Source: Streptomyces regalis
Lineage (GTDB): Bacteria; Actinomycetota; Actinomycetes; Streptomycetales; Streptomycetaceae
Direction of reading: 5' to 3'
DNA length: 64,000 nt
NCBI RefSeq assembly: GCF_001509475.1
Contig: NZ_LLZG01000354.1
Span: forward strand, 1-64,000
Shown piece by piece: positions 44,588-53,084 of the stretch (within the stretch, counting starts at the first letter, position 1; every line of letters starts with the position of its first letter). The notes beneath the pieces were generated by a model that was not told where the DNA came from, made no database searches, and saw only the letters and a list, made by a program, of their open reading frames with translations. A program made the position numbers and the translations under genes.

Positions 44588-45474
44588 CCCTCACCACCGG
44601 CCCTGCGTCCCACGATCCCGTCCGGGCCTTCCCCGAGTTGGCGCCATACGCCCGCACGACCATACGGCTGCACCCCCGCCGGGGAGCGCCGGGCCCCCGC
44701 GACAGCCACATCGGAGGGCCGCTGTGGTGGCCGGCCGACGAGCCGTGGCCGTACTGCGCCGAGCACCCGGACGTGAACGGTCGGCAGCAGGGCCCGTACC
44801 CGCTCGTCGCCGTGGCGCAGTTGACGGCCGTGGACTTCCCGGAGATCCGGTTCCCGGAGAGCACCGACCTGGTGCAACTGCTGTGGTGCCCGGAGTGGCA
44901 CGACCAGCCGCATCCGGAGGGCTGGGGGCAGGCGTGCCGGCTCTTCTGGCGGCGGGCCGGCGATGTCACCGAGCCGCTCGTCGCGCAGCCGGATCCCGAC
45001 GAGCACTGGGAACGGGACCTGGACATGATCCCGACCGCGTGTGTGCTGTATCCGGAACGGCTCACGGAGTACCCCTGGAGGGACGAGCTCCCGGCCGGTC
45101 TCGCCGATCGGTACGAGGCCTGGCTAGAAGAGTGCGGCCTCGTCGACGACGTGTCGACCGTCCCCGGCTACAAGTTGGGCGGCAGCATGCGCTGGGGCGT
45201 GACCGACATGCCGGAGACGATGGCGTGCGGTGAGTGCCGGGCGCCGCTGGAGCTGTTCCTGCAGTTCGATACGTACGAGTACGAACTGGACGGCTGCGAC
45301 GGCCGGGCCCCGGAGCGCTTCCGCCCCCTGGAGGAACGCGCTCTGGAGCCGAAGAGCGAGGAGTGGCGGGCGGCATGCGAGCCGGTGGGCATGACGGTCG
45401 GCCGGGGCGGGCATGCGGGGCTGTTCGTCTGCTCGGCGGACCCTCGGCATCCGGCGTCGTTCTTCACGCAGTGA
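44584..45474 (+). CDS. DUF1963-like protein, 296 aa
   Basis: The pattern SHIGGPLWWPADEPWPYC, then PLVAVAQLTAVDFPE and VQLLWCPEWHDQPH fits the DUF1963/YwqG-like family of soluble proteins. CGECRAPLELFLQFD and the later CDGRAPERF supply further family features, and several cysteines could bind metal. The function is unknown. It is translationally coupled to the DUF397 gene (ATGA). A 9-bp unit is repeated three times across its stop codon, giving three in-frame TGA codons. Confidence 0.8.
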   Translation: MTLTTGPASHDPVRAFPELAPYARTTIRLHPRRGAPGPRDSHIGGPLWWPADEPWPYCAEHPDVNGRQQGPYPLVAVAQLTAVDFPEIRFPESTDLVQLLWCPEWHDQPHPEGWGQACRLFWRRAGDVTEPLVAQPDPDEHWERDLDMIPTACVLYPERLTEYPWRDELPAGLADRYEAWLEECGLVDDVSTVPGYKLGGSMRWGVTDMPETMACGECRAPLELFLQFDTYEYELDGCDGRAPERFRPLEERALEPKSEEWRAACEPVGMTVGRGGHAGLFVCSADPRHPASFFTQ

Positions 45475-45493
45475 CCGCAGTGACGGCAGTGAT
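45467..45493. repeat. 9-bp repeat, three copies, across the DUF1963 stop codon
   Basis: CGCAGTGAC, CGCAGTGAC and GGCAGTGAT follow one another at 45467, 45476 and 45485. Being 9 bp, they put TGA in frame three times. Confidence 0.85.
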
Positions 45494-45519
45494 GGTGCGC
45501 TGAGGCCGTCTTGCGAACG

Positions 45520-46347
45520 TCAGAGCACCGGCCCGTCTCCCAGCTCGGCCACCACCGCCGCATGGTCCGACGGCCACACCCCGTCGACCGGCCCGTCCCC
45601 CGCCCGCCGGACGCCCCGCACATGGCCCAGTGCGCCCGTGCCGGGCGGCCCGACGTGGATGTAGTCGATCCGCACGCCCGGTTCCAGGCCGGTCGCGACG
45701 TACGGGTTCGCGGGGTCCCAGGTGGCGGAGGGGGTGTCCGGGGCGGCGTGCTGCCAGGCATCGGAGAAGAGCTGGCGGGGCACGGCCGGCGCGGGCCGGC
45801 GGCCGCCGAAGAGGCGGATCTCGTCGGAGTCGGGCACGGCGTTGAAGTCGCCGGTGACGACCGTCGGGAGGGGTGTGTCGCCCCGGTTCTCGGCGATGAA
45901 CCCGGCGAGCGCGGTGACCTGACGGCAGCGTAGGGCCGAGCCGTTCGGAGCGGAGGTGAGGTGGGTGGTGAAGAAGGGGATGTCGTACGCGGGGGCCGCC
46001 AGGCTGGCGTAGAGGGCGAGGCGGCCGTCGTCCATGTCGGCGGGGGCGGGCAGGCGCAGCGTCCGCCGGGCGACGACCGGCCAACGGCTCAGTACGGCGT
46101 TCCCGATGTCGACCGTGGGGTCCCCGATCCGCCGGCGCCAGCGCTCGGGGGACGGTGAGGGGGCCCAGGCCCAGTGCATGCCGAGTTCGGCGGCGAGCCA
46201 CTCGGCCTGGTTCTCGCCGTCGGCGGCCCACACCTCCTGGAGGCCGACGATGTCGGGGCGCAGTTCGCGCAGCTCGGTGAGTATCGCCTTCTGCCGGGCC
46301 TCCCAGGGCCCGAAGCGCCACCAAAGGTTCCAGGTCACGACCCGCAT
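45520..46347 (-). CDS. Endonuclease/exonuclease/phosphatase family hydrolase, 275 aa
   Basis: The fold markers are MRVVTWNLWWRFG, DIVGLQEVWAA (catalytic Glu), VVTGDFNAVPDSDEIRLF (Asp, Asn), RIDYIHVG and WPSDHAAVVAEL (Asp-His). These are the metal and catalytic residues of the DNase I/sphingomyelinase superfamily. Substrate could be nucleic acid, phospholipid or inositol phosphate. There is no signal peptide. The ATG at 46347 begins directly before the first strand; an ATG at 46407 is an alternative. Confidence 0.88.
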   Translation of the reverse strand: MRVVTWNLWWRFGPWEARQKAILTELRELRPDIVGLQEVWAADGENQAEWLAAELGMHWAWAPSPSPERWRRRIGDPTVDIGNAVLSRWPVVARRTLRLPAPADMDDGRLALYASLAAPAYDIPFFTTHLTSAPNGSALRCRQVTALAGFIAENRGDTPLPTVVTGDFNAVPDSDEIRLFGGRRPAPAVPRQLFSDAWQHAAPDTPSATWDPANPYVATGLEPGVRIDYIHVGPPGTGALGHVRGVRRAGDGPVDGVWPSDHAAVVAELGDGPVL

Positions 46348-46494
46348 CCGCAGCCACCCGCTCTCGTCCTGCCGCGTCGGGGACCATTGAAGCAACAGTT
46401 CGACCATCGCGCGTGACGCAGTGCCCTCTTCAGCACCACCCAAGAGGATCCTTTTAACAGTCCCTGACCTGCTGACTGAGGAGCCCCACCGACG

Positions 46495-46890
46495 ATGTCC
46501 CGCCTCGCCGATCTCCGGTTCCGTGCCGCCACAGCCTTCCAGCGCCGCGTCGGCAACCCGATTCTCCGCCGCCTTCCCTTCCAGACGGTCCTGGAGACCA
46601 CGGGCCGCGTCTCGGGGCAGCCCCGGCAGACGCCGGTGGGCGGCCGCCGGGTGGGTGACTCCTTCTGGCTGGTCTCGGAGTTCGGTGACAAGTCCCAGTA
46701 CGTCCGCAACATCAAGGCCGATCCTCGGGTGCGGGTGCGGCTCGGGGGGCGGTGGCACACCGGCACGGCCCACCTGCTGCCGGACGACGACCCGATCGCC
46801 CGCCTGCGCGGCCTCCCCCGCCTCAACAGCGCGGGAGTCAGGGCCTTCGGCACGAACCTGCTGACGGTCCGCGTGGACCTCACCGACTGA
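46495..46890 (+). CDS. Deazaflavin (F420)-dependent nitroreductase (Ddn) family protein, 131 aa
   Basis: The split beta-barrel pattern LETTGRVSGQPRQTPVGGRR, WLVSEFGDKSQYVRNIKADP and VRLGGRWHTGTAHL matches the Ddn/FDOR-A group, which binds F420 and reduces quinones or nitro compounds. F420 supply is encoded in the same window (fbiC). It is divergent from the nuclease-like gene. The physiological substrate is unknown. Confidence 0.9.
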   Translation: MSRLADLRFRAATAFQRRVGNPILRRLPFQTVLETTGRVSGQPRQTPVGGRRVGDSFWLVSEFGDKSQYVRNIKADPRVRVRLGGRWHTGTAHLLPDDDPIARLRGLPRLNSAGVRAFGTNLLTVRVDLTD

Positions 46891-47125
46891 CCTCCGGCGC
46901 CCGCACCGTCGGGAAGTGGTCGCAGCCCGGGTGCCGGACCAGCCGGCAGCCGGGGATGCGGGCGGCCATCTCCTCGTTGCAGCGGACCACCTCGGGCTGG
47001 TCCTTCTCGCCGAGCAGGAGCGTGCAGGGGAGGTCGAGCTCGCCCAGCCGGTTCAAGGCCGGGGCAGTCAGGTCAGGCCGGCGTCCAGCCGCGGCCGATT
47101 CATCGTACGCCGGGACATTGAGGCT
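46880..47125 (-). pseudogene. Remnant of an alpha/beta hydrolase gene (C-terminal part)
   Basis: Codons read as NVPAYDESAAAGRRPDLTAP, LPCTLLLGEKDQPEVVRCNE and RLVRHPGCDHFPTVRAPEVS, the last third of an alpha/beta hydrolase with its acid (E/D in GEKDQP) and catalytic His (GCDHFP). The nucleophile Ser region and N-terminus are missing. The open frame upstream is out of family and covers the divergent MazE/MazF-like genes. It therefore looks like a gene truncated by insertion of that module. Confidence 0.65.
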
Positions 47126-47139
47126 GATATGATGGCGGC

Positions 47140-47370
47140 ATGACGGTGAACATGACGATGAGCCTGCCCGATGAGGTGGCCGCCTTCGTGAAGGCGAAGG
47201 GCAACGCCTCGGCCTACACGGCTCGCATACTGCGCCGGCAGATGCTCTCCGAGGAACTGGAGCGGTCCGCGCGACTGCGCGCCGAGGCCGGGATCGTGAC
47301 GACGGTCGGCGAGCCGGACGAGAGCGAGGAGGACACCTTGGAGCGGTGGGGCCGGGTGGCGGGCCGGTGA
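47140..47370 (+). CDS. Antitoxin-like protein of a MazF-type module, 76 aa
   Basis: It begins with VNMTMSLPDEVAAFVKAKGN, a ribbon-helix-helix-like segment, followed by helices and an acidic tail (EPDESEEDTLERWGRV) suitable for wrapping a toxin. Its TGA overlaps the toxin GTG (47367-47370). The upstream gap is only a few bases from the hydrolase remnant, suggesting insertion of the pair into that gene. Confidence 0.82.
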   Translation: MTVNMTMSLPDEVAAFVKAKGNASAYTARILRRQMLSEELERSARLRAEAGIVTTVGEPDESEEDTLERWGRVAGR

Positions 47371-47666
47371 AGCGCGGGCACATCTACGAGGTGAACTTCG
47401 CCGGGGGCCCCGCGCACGTCCTGGTCATCTCGTCCGACGCGCTGAACGGGCAGAACAAGTGCGCCACTTGCGTACTGCTCTACCCCCAGCAACTACGTGA
47501 GGCCACGCTTGTCGACATCCCCGTCGCCTCGCCCTCGACCGGCACCATCGTGCTCGGCGAGTTCCGCACACTGTCCGAGCCGCGCTTCACCCAGGACCTG
47601 GGGCCCGTGGACGAGCGCGTCATGGAAGCCGTCGAGATGGGCCTCCGTGCCGTGTTCGACCTGTAG
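47367..47666 (+). CDS. MazF/PemK-type endoribonuclease toxin, 99 aa
   Basis: The N-terminal strand KRGHIYEVNFAGGPAHVLVI and the central LVDIPVASPSTGTIVLGEFRT, then ALPHPV-like region LSEPRFTQDLGPVDERVMEA, match the MazF/PemK fold. Such enzymes cut RNA at short sequences and are kept inactive by the antitoxin. The GTG at 47367 overlaps the antitoxin stop by GTGA. The usual catalytic Arg/Thr pair appears as RTLSEP. It ends 9 nt before the convergent ALDH stop. Confidence 0.87.
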   Translation: MKRGHIYEVNFAGGPAHVLVISSDALNGQNKCATCVLLYPQQLREATLVDIPVASPSTGTIVLGEFRTLSEPRFTQDLGPVDERVMEAVEMGLRAVFDL

Positions 47667-47675
47667 CCCCCCGGC

Positions 47676-49142
47676 TCATCCCGGCCACACGATCGCCTGC
47701 ACCTCGCTGTACGCGTGCAGCGCGTACGACCCGACGTCCCGGCCCACCCCACTCATCTTGAACCCCCCGAACGGCGCCTCCATGTTTCGCCCGACCGTGT
47801 TGATCCCGACCCCGCCCGCCCGCAGCCGCCGTGCGACCCGGAAGGCGCGGGCCACGTCGCCGGACCAGACGTAGTCGATGAGCCCGTAGTCGGTGTCGTT
47901 GGCGAGGGCGATGCCCTCTTCCTCCTCGTCGAAGGGGATCACGCAGACGACCGGTCCGAAGATCTCCTCGCGGGCGACGCGCATGTCGTTGGCGCAGTCC
48001 GCGAGGAGGGTGGGGGCGACGTAGAAGCCCTTCTCGTACGGCGGCCGTTCACCACCCGCCACCACCACCGCGCCTTCCTTGCGGCCCGTCTCCACGTACG
48101 ACTCCACCCGGTCCCGGTGCTCCGCCGAGATCACCGGCCCGACGACCGTGGACGCCTCGCGCGGATCCCCGACCTTCAACCGACCGGCATACACGGCCAG
48201 TTGCTCGACCAGCCGGTCGTACACGCCCCGCTGGGCCAGCACCCGCGTCGGCGCCGTGCAGATCTGCCCGCTGTAGAAGGAGAACGTCGTCCCGATCCCG
48301 GCCACCGCCGACCCGAGGTCCGCGTCGTCGAAGACGACCGCCGCGCCCTTCCCGCCGAGCTCCATCAACTGGCGTTTCATGTCCCGCCCGCACGCCTCGG
48401 CGATGCGCTGCCCGACCGCCGTGGAGCCGGTGAAGCTCACCATGTCGACGTCCGGGGACGAGACGGCCGCCTCGCCGACCTCCACCGCCCGCCCGGAGAC
48501 GACGTTCACGACACCCGCCGGCGCCCCGGCCGCCTCCAGCGCCTCCGCCATCCGGTAGACGGACAGCGGATCCTGCGGCGCCGGTTTCACGACGACCGTG
48601 TTGCCCATGGCCAGCGCGGGGGCGATCTTGCCGGCCGGGTTGGCCCACGGGTTGTTGTAGGAGGTGATGCAGGTGACGACCCCGACGGGCTGCCGTACGG
48701 CAAGGGCCCCCATCACCCCCGCCTTGCCCATCGGCCCGGCCTCGTTGATCTGCGGCGGGATCGCCCACTCGGCGTCCTCCACGCGCGCGTACCGCCGGAA
48801 ACGGGCCGCCCCGACACCCACCTGCATGCCCCGGGCCGTCCCCGTGGTCGCGCCGGTCTCGGCCTGGGCGAGTGCGGCGTATGGCGCGAAACGCTCGCCG
48901 ATGATCTCCGCCGTACGCGCGAGCACCGCCGCCCGCTCCTGAGGCGTCGTACGCGACCACGGCCCGAAGGCCTCGCGGGCCGCGGCACAGGCCGCGTGCA
49001 CCTGATCCCGCGAGGCTTCCGGTGCCCAGCCGACGGTCTCCTCGGTCGCCGGGTCGACGACCTCGTAGTGACCGCCGTCCGGCTCCACCCAGGCGCCACC
49101 GACGAACAGACGCTGCCCCTCAGCAGTCACCTGAGCAGTCAC
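47676..49142 (-). CDS. Aldehyde dehydrogenase family protein, 488 aa
   Basis: The NAD-binding region (VVKPAPQDPLSVYRMAEA, VSFTGSTAVGQRI), catalytic Glu in MELGGKGAAVVF, catalytic Cys in SGQICTAPTRVL and C-terminal NMEAPFGGFKMSGVGRD are all present. It oxidises an aldehyde to the acid. The GTG at 49142 overlaps the stop of the amidohydrolase gene (GTGA), so the two are one operon, probably continuing from the LLM gene at 50994. The pathway substrate is unknown. Confidence 0.93.
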   Translation of the reverse strand: MTAQVTAEGQRLFVGGAWVEPDGGHYEVVDPATEETVGWAPEASRDQVHAACAAAREAFGPWSRTTPQERAAVLARTAEIIGERFAPYAALAQAETGATTGTARGMQVGVGAARFRRYARVEDAEWAIPPQINEAGPMGKAGVMGALAVRQPVGVVTCITSYNNPWANPAGKIAPALAMGNTVVVKPAPQDPLSVYRMAEALEAAGAPAGVVNVVSGRAVEVGEAAVSSPDVDMVSFTGSTAVGQRIAEACGRDMKRQLMELGGKGAAVVFDDADLGSAVAGIGTTFSFYSGQICTAPTRVLAQRGVYDRLVEQLAVYAGRLKVGDPREASTVVGPVISAEHRDRVESYVETGRKEGAVVVAGGERPPYEKGFYVAPTLLADCANDMRVAREEIFGPVVCVIPFDEEEEGIALANDTDYGLIDYVWSGDVARAFRVARRLRAGGVGINTVGRNMEAPFGGFKMSGVGRDVGSYALHAYSEVQAIVWPG

Positions 49143-50869
49143 CTTGTCGCCACCGTCCGCGTGTCCCGCCCGGAGCGCAGCACCTTGCCCGGCACCGCCC
49201 CGCTCACCTCGTCGTCCCGGATAGCCTCGACCCCGTTGACCCACACGGCCCGCACACCGATCGCCTTGGAGTCCAGCCGCGGACTGTCACCCGGCAGGTC
49301 GTACACCAGGGTCGCCGTACCGGCGTCGATCCGCTCCGGGTCGAAGAGCACCAGGTCGGCATGGAAGCCCTCCTCCACCCGGCCCCGCTCACGCAGCCCG
49401 AACAGCCGCGCCGGATCATCGGTGAGCATCTTCACCGCCTGCTCGAGGCCGACCAGCTTCCGCCCGCGCAGACAGTCCCCGATGAACCGCGTCGTGTACG
49501 GCGCCCCGCACATCCGGTCCAGATGCGCCCCGGCATCGGATCCACCGAGCATCACGTCCTCGTGCTGCCAGGTCTCGGCGCGCAGGGACCAGGACGCGGG
49601 GTCGTTGTCGGTGGGCATGGGCCACAGGACCGTCCGCAGATCGTCGGCGGCGCAGATCTCGACCAGGCACTGGAAGGGTTCCTGACCGCGTTCGCGCGCG
49701 ATGTCCTCTACGATCCGGCCGGTCAGCCCGGCGTTCGCCTCGCTGTACGTGTCGCCGATGACATACCGCGCGAAGTTCGTCAGCCGCCGGAAGACACCCG
49801 CCTCCTTGGAGGTGGCGTGCCGGAGCAACTCGGCCTGCACGTCCGGCTCGCGCAGCCTGGCGATCCGCTCGGGCACGGGCAGCCCGAGGACCGGCCCCCA
49901 CCCGGGGATGAGGTTCAGGGCGCAGAAGGTGCCCAGGGACATGTTCATCGGCGTGAGGATCGGCATGGTGAGGGCCACCACCCGGCCGCCCGCCTTCCGG
50001 GCCTGTTCGCTCGCGAGGAGTTGCCGCGGCACCCGCTCCGGAACGGCCGAGTCGATGGTCAGGACGTTCCAGTTGAGCGGCCGTCCGGCGGAGGCGCTCA
50101 TCTCCACGAACAGTTCGATCTCGGCGTCGCTGAACTGGTCCAGGCACCCCGCGACGATCGCCTCGATCTGGGTCCCCTCGTGCTCGCCGACCGCCCGCGA
50201 CATCGCCAGCAGCTCGTCCGGCCCGGCATGCCGGGAGGCCACCGGCCTGCCGTCCCCGTCGGAGTGGCTCGACGACTGGGTGGTGGAGAACCCCCAGGCA
50301 CCGGCGTCCATGGCGTCGTGCAACAGCCGTACGATCTCGCTCAGTTGCTCCGCACTCGGCTGCCCGCCCACCGCATCCGGCCCCATCACATGCCGCCGCA
50401 ACGCACAATGCCCCACCATGAACCCCGCATTGACGGCGATCCGCCCCTCAAGGGCATCCAGGTACTCCCCGAACGTCCGCCAACTCCAGGGCGCCCCCTC
50501 CTCCAACGCGACCAGCGACATCCCCTCGACCTTGGACATCATGCGGCGCGTGTAGTCGGCGTCGTCCGGACGGGCGGGATTGAGCGGCGCGAGCGTGAAC
50601 CCACAGTTCCCTGCGGCGACGGTGGTGACGCCGTGGTTGAGGGAGGGGGTGGCGTACGGGTCCCAGAAGAGCTGGGCGTCGTAGTGGGTGTGGGGGTCGA
50701 CGAATCCGGGGGCGAGGACGAGTCCGTGCGCGTCCTCGGTGGTACGGGCCTCTTCGGTGACGATGCCGATGACGGCGATACGACCGTCGCGTATGCCGAC
50801 ATCGGCGGTGTAGGCGGGCGCGCCGGTCCCGTCGACGACGGTCGCGCCCTTGATCAGGTGGTCGAGCAT
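49139..50869 (-). CDS. D-aminoacylase/N-acyl-D-amino-acid deacylase-type amidohydrolase, 576 aa
   Basis: The start (LIKGATVVDGTGAPAYTADV), the metal motif DPHTHYDAQLFWDP, the central GHCALRRHVMG, and MLGGSDAGAHLDRMCG near the C-terminus are those of the COG3653 amidohydrolase family. True D-aminoacylases remove acyl groups from D-amino acids, but many relatives act on unknown cyclic or amide compounds. Its partner genes (ALDH, LLM, SDR) suggest a catabolic ring- or amide-opening step. It is coupled to the ALDH gene by GTGA. Confidence 0.9.
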   Translation of the reverse strand: MLDHLIKGATVVDGTGAPAYTADVGIRDGRIAVIGIVTEEARTTEDAHGLVLAPGFVDPHTHYDAQLFWDPYATPSLNHGVTTVAAGNCGFTLAPLNPARPDDADYTRRMMSKVEGMSLVALEEGAPWSWRTFGEYLDALEGRIAVNAGFMVGHCALRRHVMGPDAVGGQPSAEQLSEIVRLLHDAMDAGAWGFSTTQSSSHSDGDGRPVASRHAGPDELLAMSRAVGEHEGTQIEAIVAGCLDQFSDAEIELFVEMSASAGRPLNWNVLTIDSAVPERVPRQLLASEQARKAGGRVVALTMPILTPMNMSLGTFCALNLIPGWGPVLGLPVPERIARLREPDVQAELLRHATSKEAGVFRRLTNFARYVIGDTYSEANAGLTGRIVEDIARERGQEPFQCLVEICAADDLRTVLWPMPTDNDPASWSLRAETWQHEDVMLGGSDAGAHLDRMCGAPYTTRFIGDCLRGRKLVGLEQAVKMLTDDPARLFGLRERGRVEEGFHADLVLFDPERIDAGTATLVYDLPGDSPRLDSKAIGVRAVWVNGVEAIRDDEVSGAVPGKVLRSGRDTRTVATR

Positions 50870-50910
50870 GACGTCGTTGCCTCCTCAACTCCGGTGCGGA
50901 CTACGCCCTT

Positions 50911-50990
50911 CAGGGGGCGCGGGGCTGTGTCGATTTGCGGCTCCGCCGCGTGGGCGCGACCAGCCCCCACGAACCCGCACCCGCCAACGG
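50911..50990 (+). repeat. Dispersed Streptomyces repeat with GCGGCTCCGCCGC core, copy 2
   Basis: About 80 bp reading GGGGGCGCGGGGCTGTG, TCGATTTGCGGCTCCGCCGC and GTGGGCGCGACCAGCCCCCA match copy 1 (35799-35875) in the opposite orientation. It fills most of the 124-bp gap between the LLM stop (50994) and the amidohydrolase start (50869). Both copies lie close after an LLM gene's stop codon. Confidence 0.7.
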
Positions 50991-50993
50991 CGA

Positions 50994-52112
50994 TCAGACA
51001 CCCCTCCGGAACCGCGTAGTCCGATGAACCGGATCCGTATCGATCTTCGGAATCACGTGCTCCCCGATGAGACGGATGGTCTGCAGCGTCTCCTCCTTGG
51101 GCACCCCGACCGGCAACCCGAAGCTCAACTGATCCGCCCCCGCCTGCTCCCACCGCTTGCACTGCCGGAACACCTCATCCGGATCCCCGCAGATCAACAG
51201 CTCCTCCTCGATGAGAAGCTCCACGAACTCGGCCGTGTACTCCGGCAACGTCTCCGGCCACACCGGAAACCCCTCGGGACGGGGAAACGTGTCGTGGTAC
51301 CGGAACACCAGCGACGGCAGGTAGTGCAGCTCACCCCGCACCGCGATCTCGATCGCCTCGGCGTGCGTGGGCGCACAGATCGCCGTCGTCGTCACCATCA
51401 CGTTGTCGTTGACGAAGTCACCGATGGGCTCGGCGTTCACCACCGCCGTCTTGTACTGCTCCAGCACCCACTCCATGTCGGCGACCTTCTGCACACTGAA
51501 GCCCAGCACCCCGAGCCCCTTCTTCGCGGCCATGGCGTACGAGGGCGGCGACCCGGCGGCGTACCACATGGCGGGGTGGGACTTCCCGTACGGCTTCGGC
51601 AGAACCTTCCGCGGCGGGAGCTGCCAGTGCTTGCCCTGGAAGCCGGCGTACTCGTCCTGAAGCCACATCTTCGGGAACTCGGCGATGGTCTCTTCCCAGA
51701 TCTCCTTGGTGTGGTTCATGTCGGTGATCCCCGGCAGGAACCCGAGGATCTCGTGCGACCCCGCGCCCCGGCCCGACCCGAACTCGAAGCGGTTCTCGGT
51801 GAGATGGTCGAGCATGGCTACCTTCTCGGCGACCTTCACGGGGTGGTTCACCTGGGCGAGGGGATTGAAGATCCCGGAACCCAGATGGATCCGTTCCGTC
51901 GCGTGCGCGAGGTACCCGAGGAAGACGTCGTTGGCGGAGAGGTGCGAGTACTCCTCCAGGAAGTGGTGCTCGGACGCCCAGGCGTACTTGAAGCCGGACC
52001 GGTCCGCCTGGATGACGTACTCGGTCTCCTCCATCAGTGCCTTGTGCTCGGCGAGCGGGTCGGTCTCGGCGCGCTTGCCCACGTATCCCTGTACAAAGAG
52101 CCCGAATTCCAA
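50994..52112 (-). CDS. LLM-class flavin/F420-dependent monooxygenase, 372 aa
   Basis: The bacterial luciferase-like fold is seen: MEFGLFVQGYVGKR, YAWASEHHFLEEYSHL (EHHF motif of flavin-type members), HLGSGIFNPLAQVNHPVKVA and FEFGSGRGAGSHEILGF. The EHHF motif and length favour FMN-dependent monooxygenases. The start is TTG 52112 with GGGGACGG upstream. The palindrome at 52138-52152, 26 bp upstream, is regulon site 2. The amidohydrolase and ALDH genes follow on the same strand. Confidence 0.9.
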   Translation of the reverse strand: MEFGLFVQGYVGKRAETDPLAEHKALMEETEYVIQADRSGFKYAWASEHHFLEEYSHLSANDVFLGYLAHATERIHLGSGIFNPLAQVNHPVKVAEKVAMLDHLTENRFEFGSGRGAGSHEILGFLPGITDMNHTKEIWEETIAEFPKMWLQDEYAGFQGKHWQLPPRKVLPKPYGKSHPAMWYAAGSPPSYAMAAKKGLGVLGFSVQKVADMEWVLEQYKTAVVNAEPIGDFVNDNVMVTTTAICAPTHAEAIEIAVRGELHYLPSLVFRYHDTFPRPEGFPVWPETLPEYTAEFVELLIEEELLICGDPDEVFRQCKRWEQAGADQLSFGLPVGVPKEETLQTIRLIGEHVIPKIDTDPVHRTTRFRRGV

Positions 52113-52137
52113 GGAGGTTCACCGTCCCCAGTAGTTT

Positions 52138-52152
52138 CTGACGCATCGTCAG
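52138..52152. promoter_or_regulatory. Palindromic operator CTGACG-CAT-CGTCAG (regulon site 2)
   Basis: A perfect 6+3+6 repeat 26 bp upstream of the LLM gene's TTG (52112), in the gap after the SDR gene. A degenerate version (TTGACG-GGC-AGTCAG) lies at 52204-52218. Confidence 0.7.
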
Positions 52153-52209
52153 ATCGGCGGGTATGCCGCCGACTGTGGCACCGGGCGCAAGGATGGTCAA
52201 TAGTTGACG

Positions 52210-52242
52210 GGCAGTCAGATAGGCGTCAGGCGGCAGTCAGAT
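52210..52242. repeat. Direct repeat (period 22) at the SDR stop codon
   Basis: GGCAGTCAGAT occurs at 52210-52220 and again at 52232-52242. The second copy spans the SDR stop codon at 52237, so the stop region is duplicated. Confidence 0.7.
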
Positions 52243-53007
52243 GACCGAGACCCCCGCCAGCCAGCCCCCGTCGATCACAAACGGCTGCCCGGTGATGTAC
52301 GAGGAGTCCTCCGAGGTCAGGAACAGCGCAAGCCGCGCCACCTCCTCCGGCTTCCCGATCCGGCCGAGCGGCACGAGCTTGCGGTAGAGCCCGTCGAGCG
52401 CCCTCGACGTTTCTTCGGCGTCCGCTTCGGGATCCAGCAGCGACGGGTTGGACATCGCGGTGTCGATGGCGCCGGGGCACATGGCGTTGATCCGGATGCC
52501 ACGGGGTGCCAGCTCCAGGGCGGCGACCCGGGTGAGACCGAGGATGGCGTGCTTGGTGGCGGAGTACGTTCCTACGGCCGCCATGCCGGTCACCGCGGTG
52601 TACGAGGCGGTGTTGACGATGGTGCCGCCGTCGGCCATCTCCGGCGCGACGGTCTTGATGCCGAGGAAGCAGCCAACCTGGTTGACCCGGACGACCTGCA
52701 TGAACTCGTCGAGGGGCGTGTCGACGAGGGAGTTGAAGCGCAGGATGCCGGCGTTGTTGACCAGCCCGTCGATGTGGCCGTGGGCCCTGCGTGCGGCGGC
52801 GACGGCGGCCTGCCAGTCGGCCTCCAGGCCCACGTCGAGGTGGACGTACAGCGCGCCTATCTCCTCGGCGAGGGCCTCGCCCTGGTCGTCGAGCACATCG
52901 GCCACGACGACTCTCGCACCCTCCGCGGCGAACAGCCGCGCCTCCTGCTCGCCCTGCCCGCGCGCCGCCCCGGTGACGATGACGACCCGTCCGTCGAGCT
53001 TGCCCAT
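52237..53007 (-). CDS. Short-chain dehydrogenase/reductase, 256 aa
   Basis: Classical [22 protein letters not shown] (cofactor glycines), [13 protein letters not shown], the Ser in [10 protein letters not shown], catalytic Tyr/Lys in [11 protein letters not shown] and [12 protein letters not shown]. It probably oxidises an alcohol with NAD(P)+. The ATG at 53007 follows AAGGGGG. Regulon site 3 is 63 bp upstream. It lies upstream of the LLM-amidohydrolase-ALDH genes on the same strand and should act in the same pathway. Confidence 0.93.
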   Translation of the reverse strand: MGKLDGRVVIVTGAARGQGEQEARLFAAEGARVVVADVLDDQGEALAEEIGALYVHLDVGLEADWQAAVAAARRAHGHIDGLVNNAGILRFNSLVDTPLDEFMQVVRVNQVGCFLGIKTVAPEMADGGTIVNTASYTAVTGMAAVGTYSATKHAILGLTRVAALELAPRGIRINAMCPGAIDTAMSNPSLLDPEADAEETSRALDGLYRKLVPLGRIGKPEEVARLALFLTSEDSSYITGQPFVIDGGWLAGVSVI

Positions 53008-53069
53008 TACGGCCCCCTTCACACGGTGGACACCGTGGACACGGTGGATTCCGCATCGTAGCGCCATAC

Positions 53070-53084
53070 CTGACGATGCGTCAG
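53070..53084. promoter_or_regulatory. Palindromic operator CTGACG-ATG-CGTCAG (regulon site 3)
   Basis: A perfect 6+3+6 repeat 63 bp upstream of the SDR start (53007) and 100 bp upstream of the divergent secreted-protein gene (53184). The SDR is the likelier target because the other sites flank related enzymes. Confidence 0.7.

Noticed and set aside
52204..52218. TTGACG-GGC-AGTCAG as a fifth regulon site
   Set aside because: Two of the 12 defined bases differ, and the sequence is part of the direct repeat at the SDR stop codon, so it may be a by-product of duplication.
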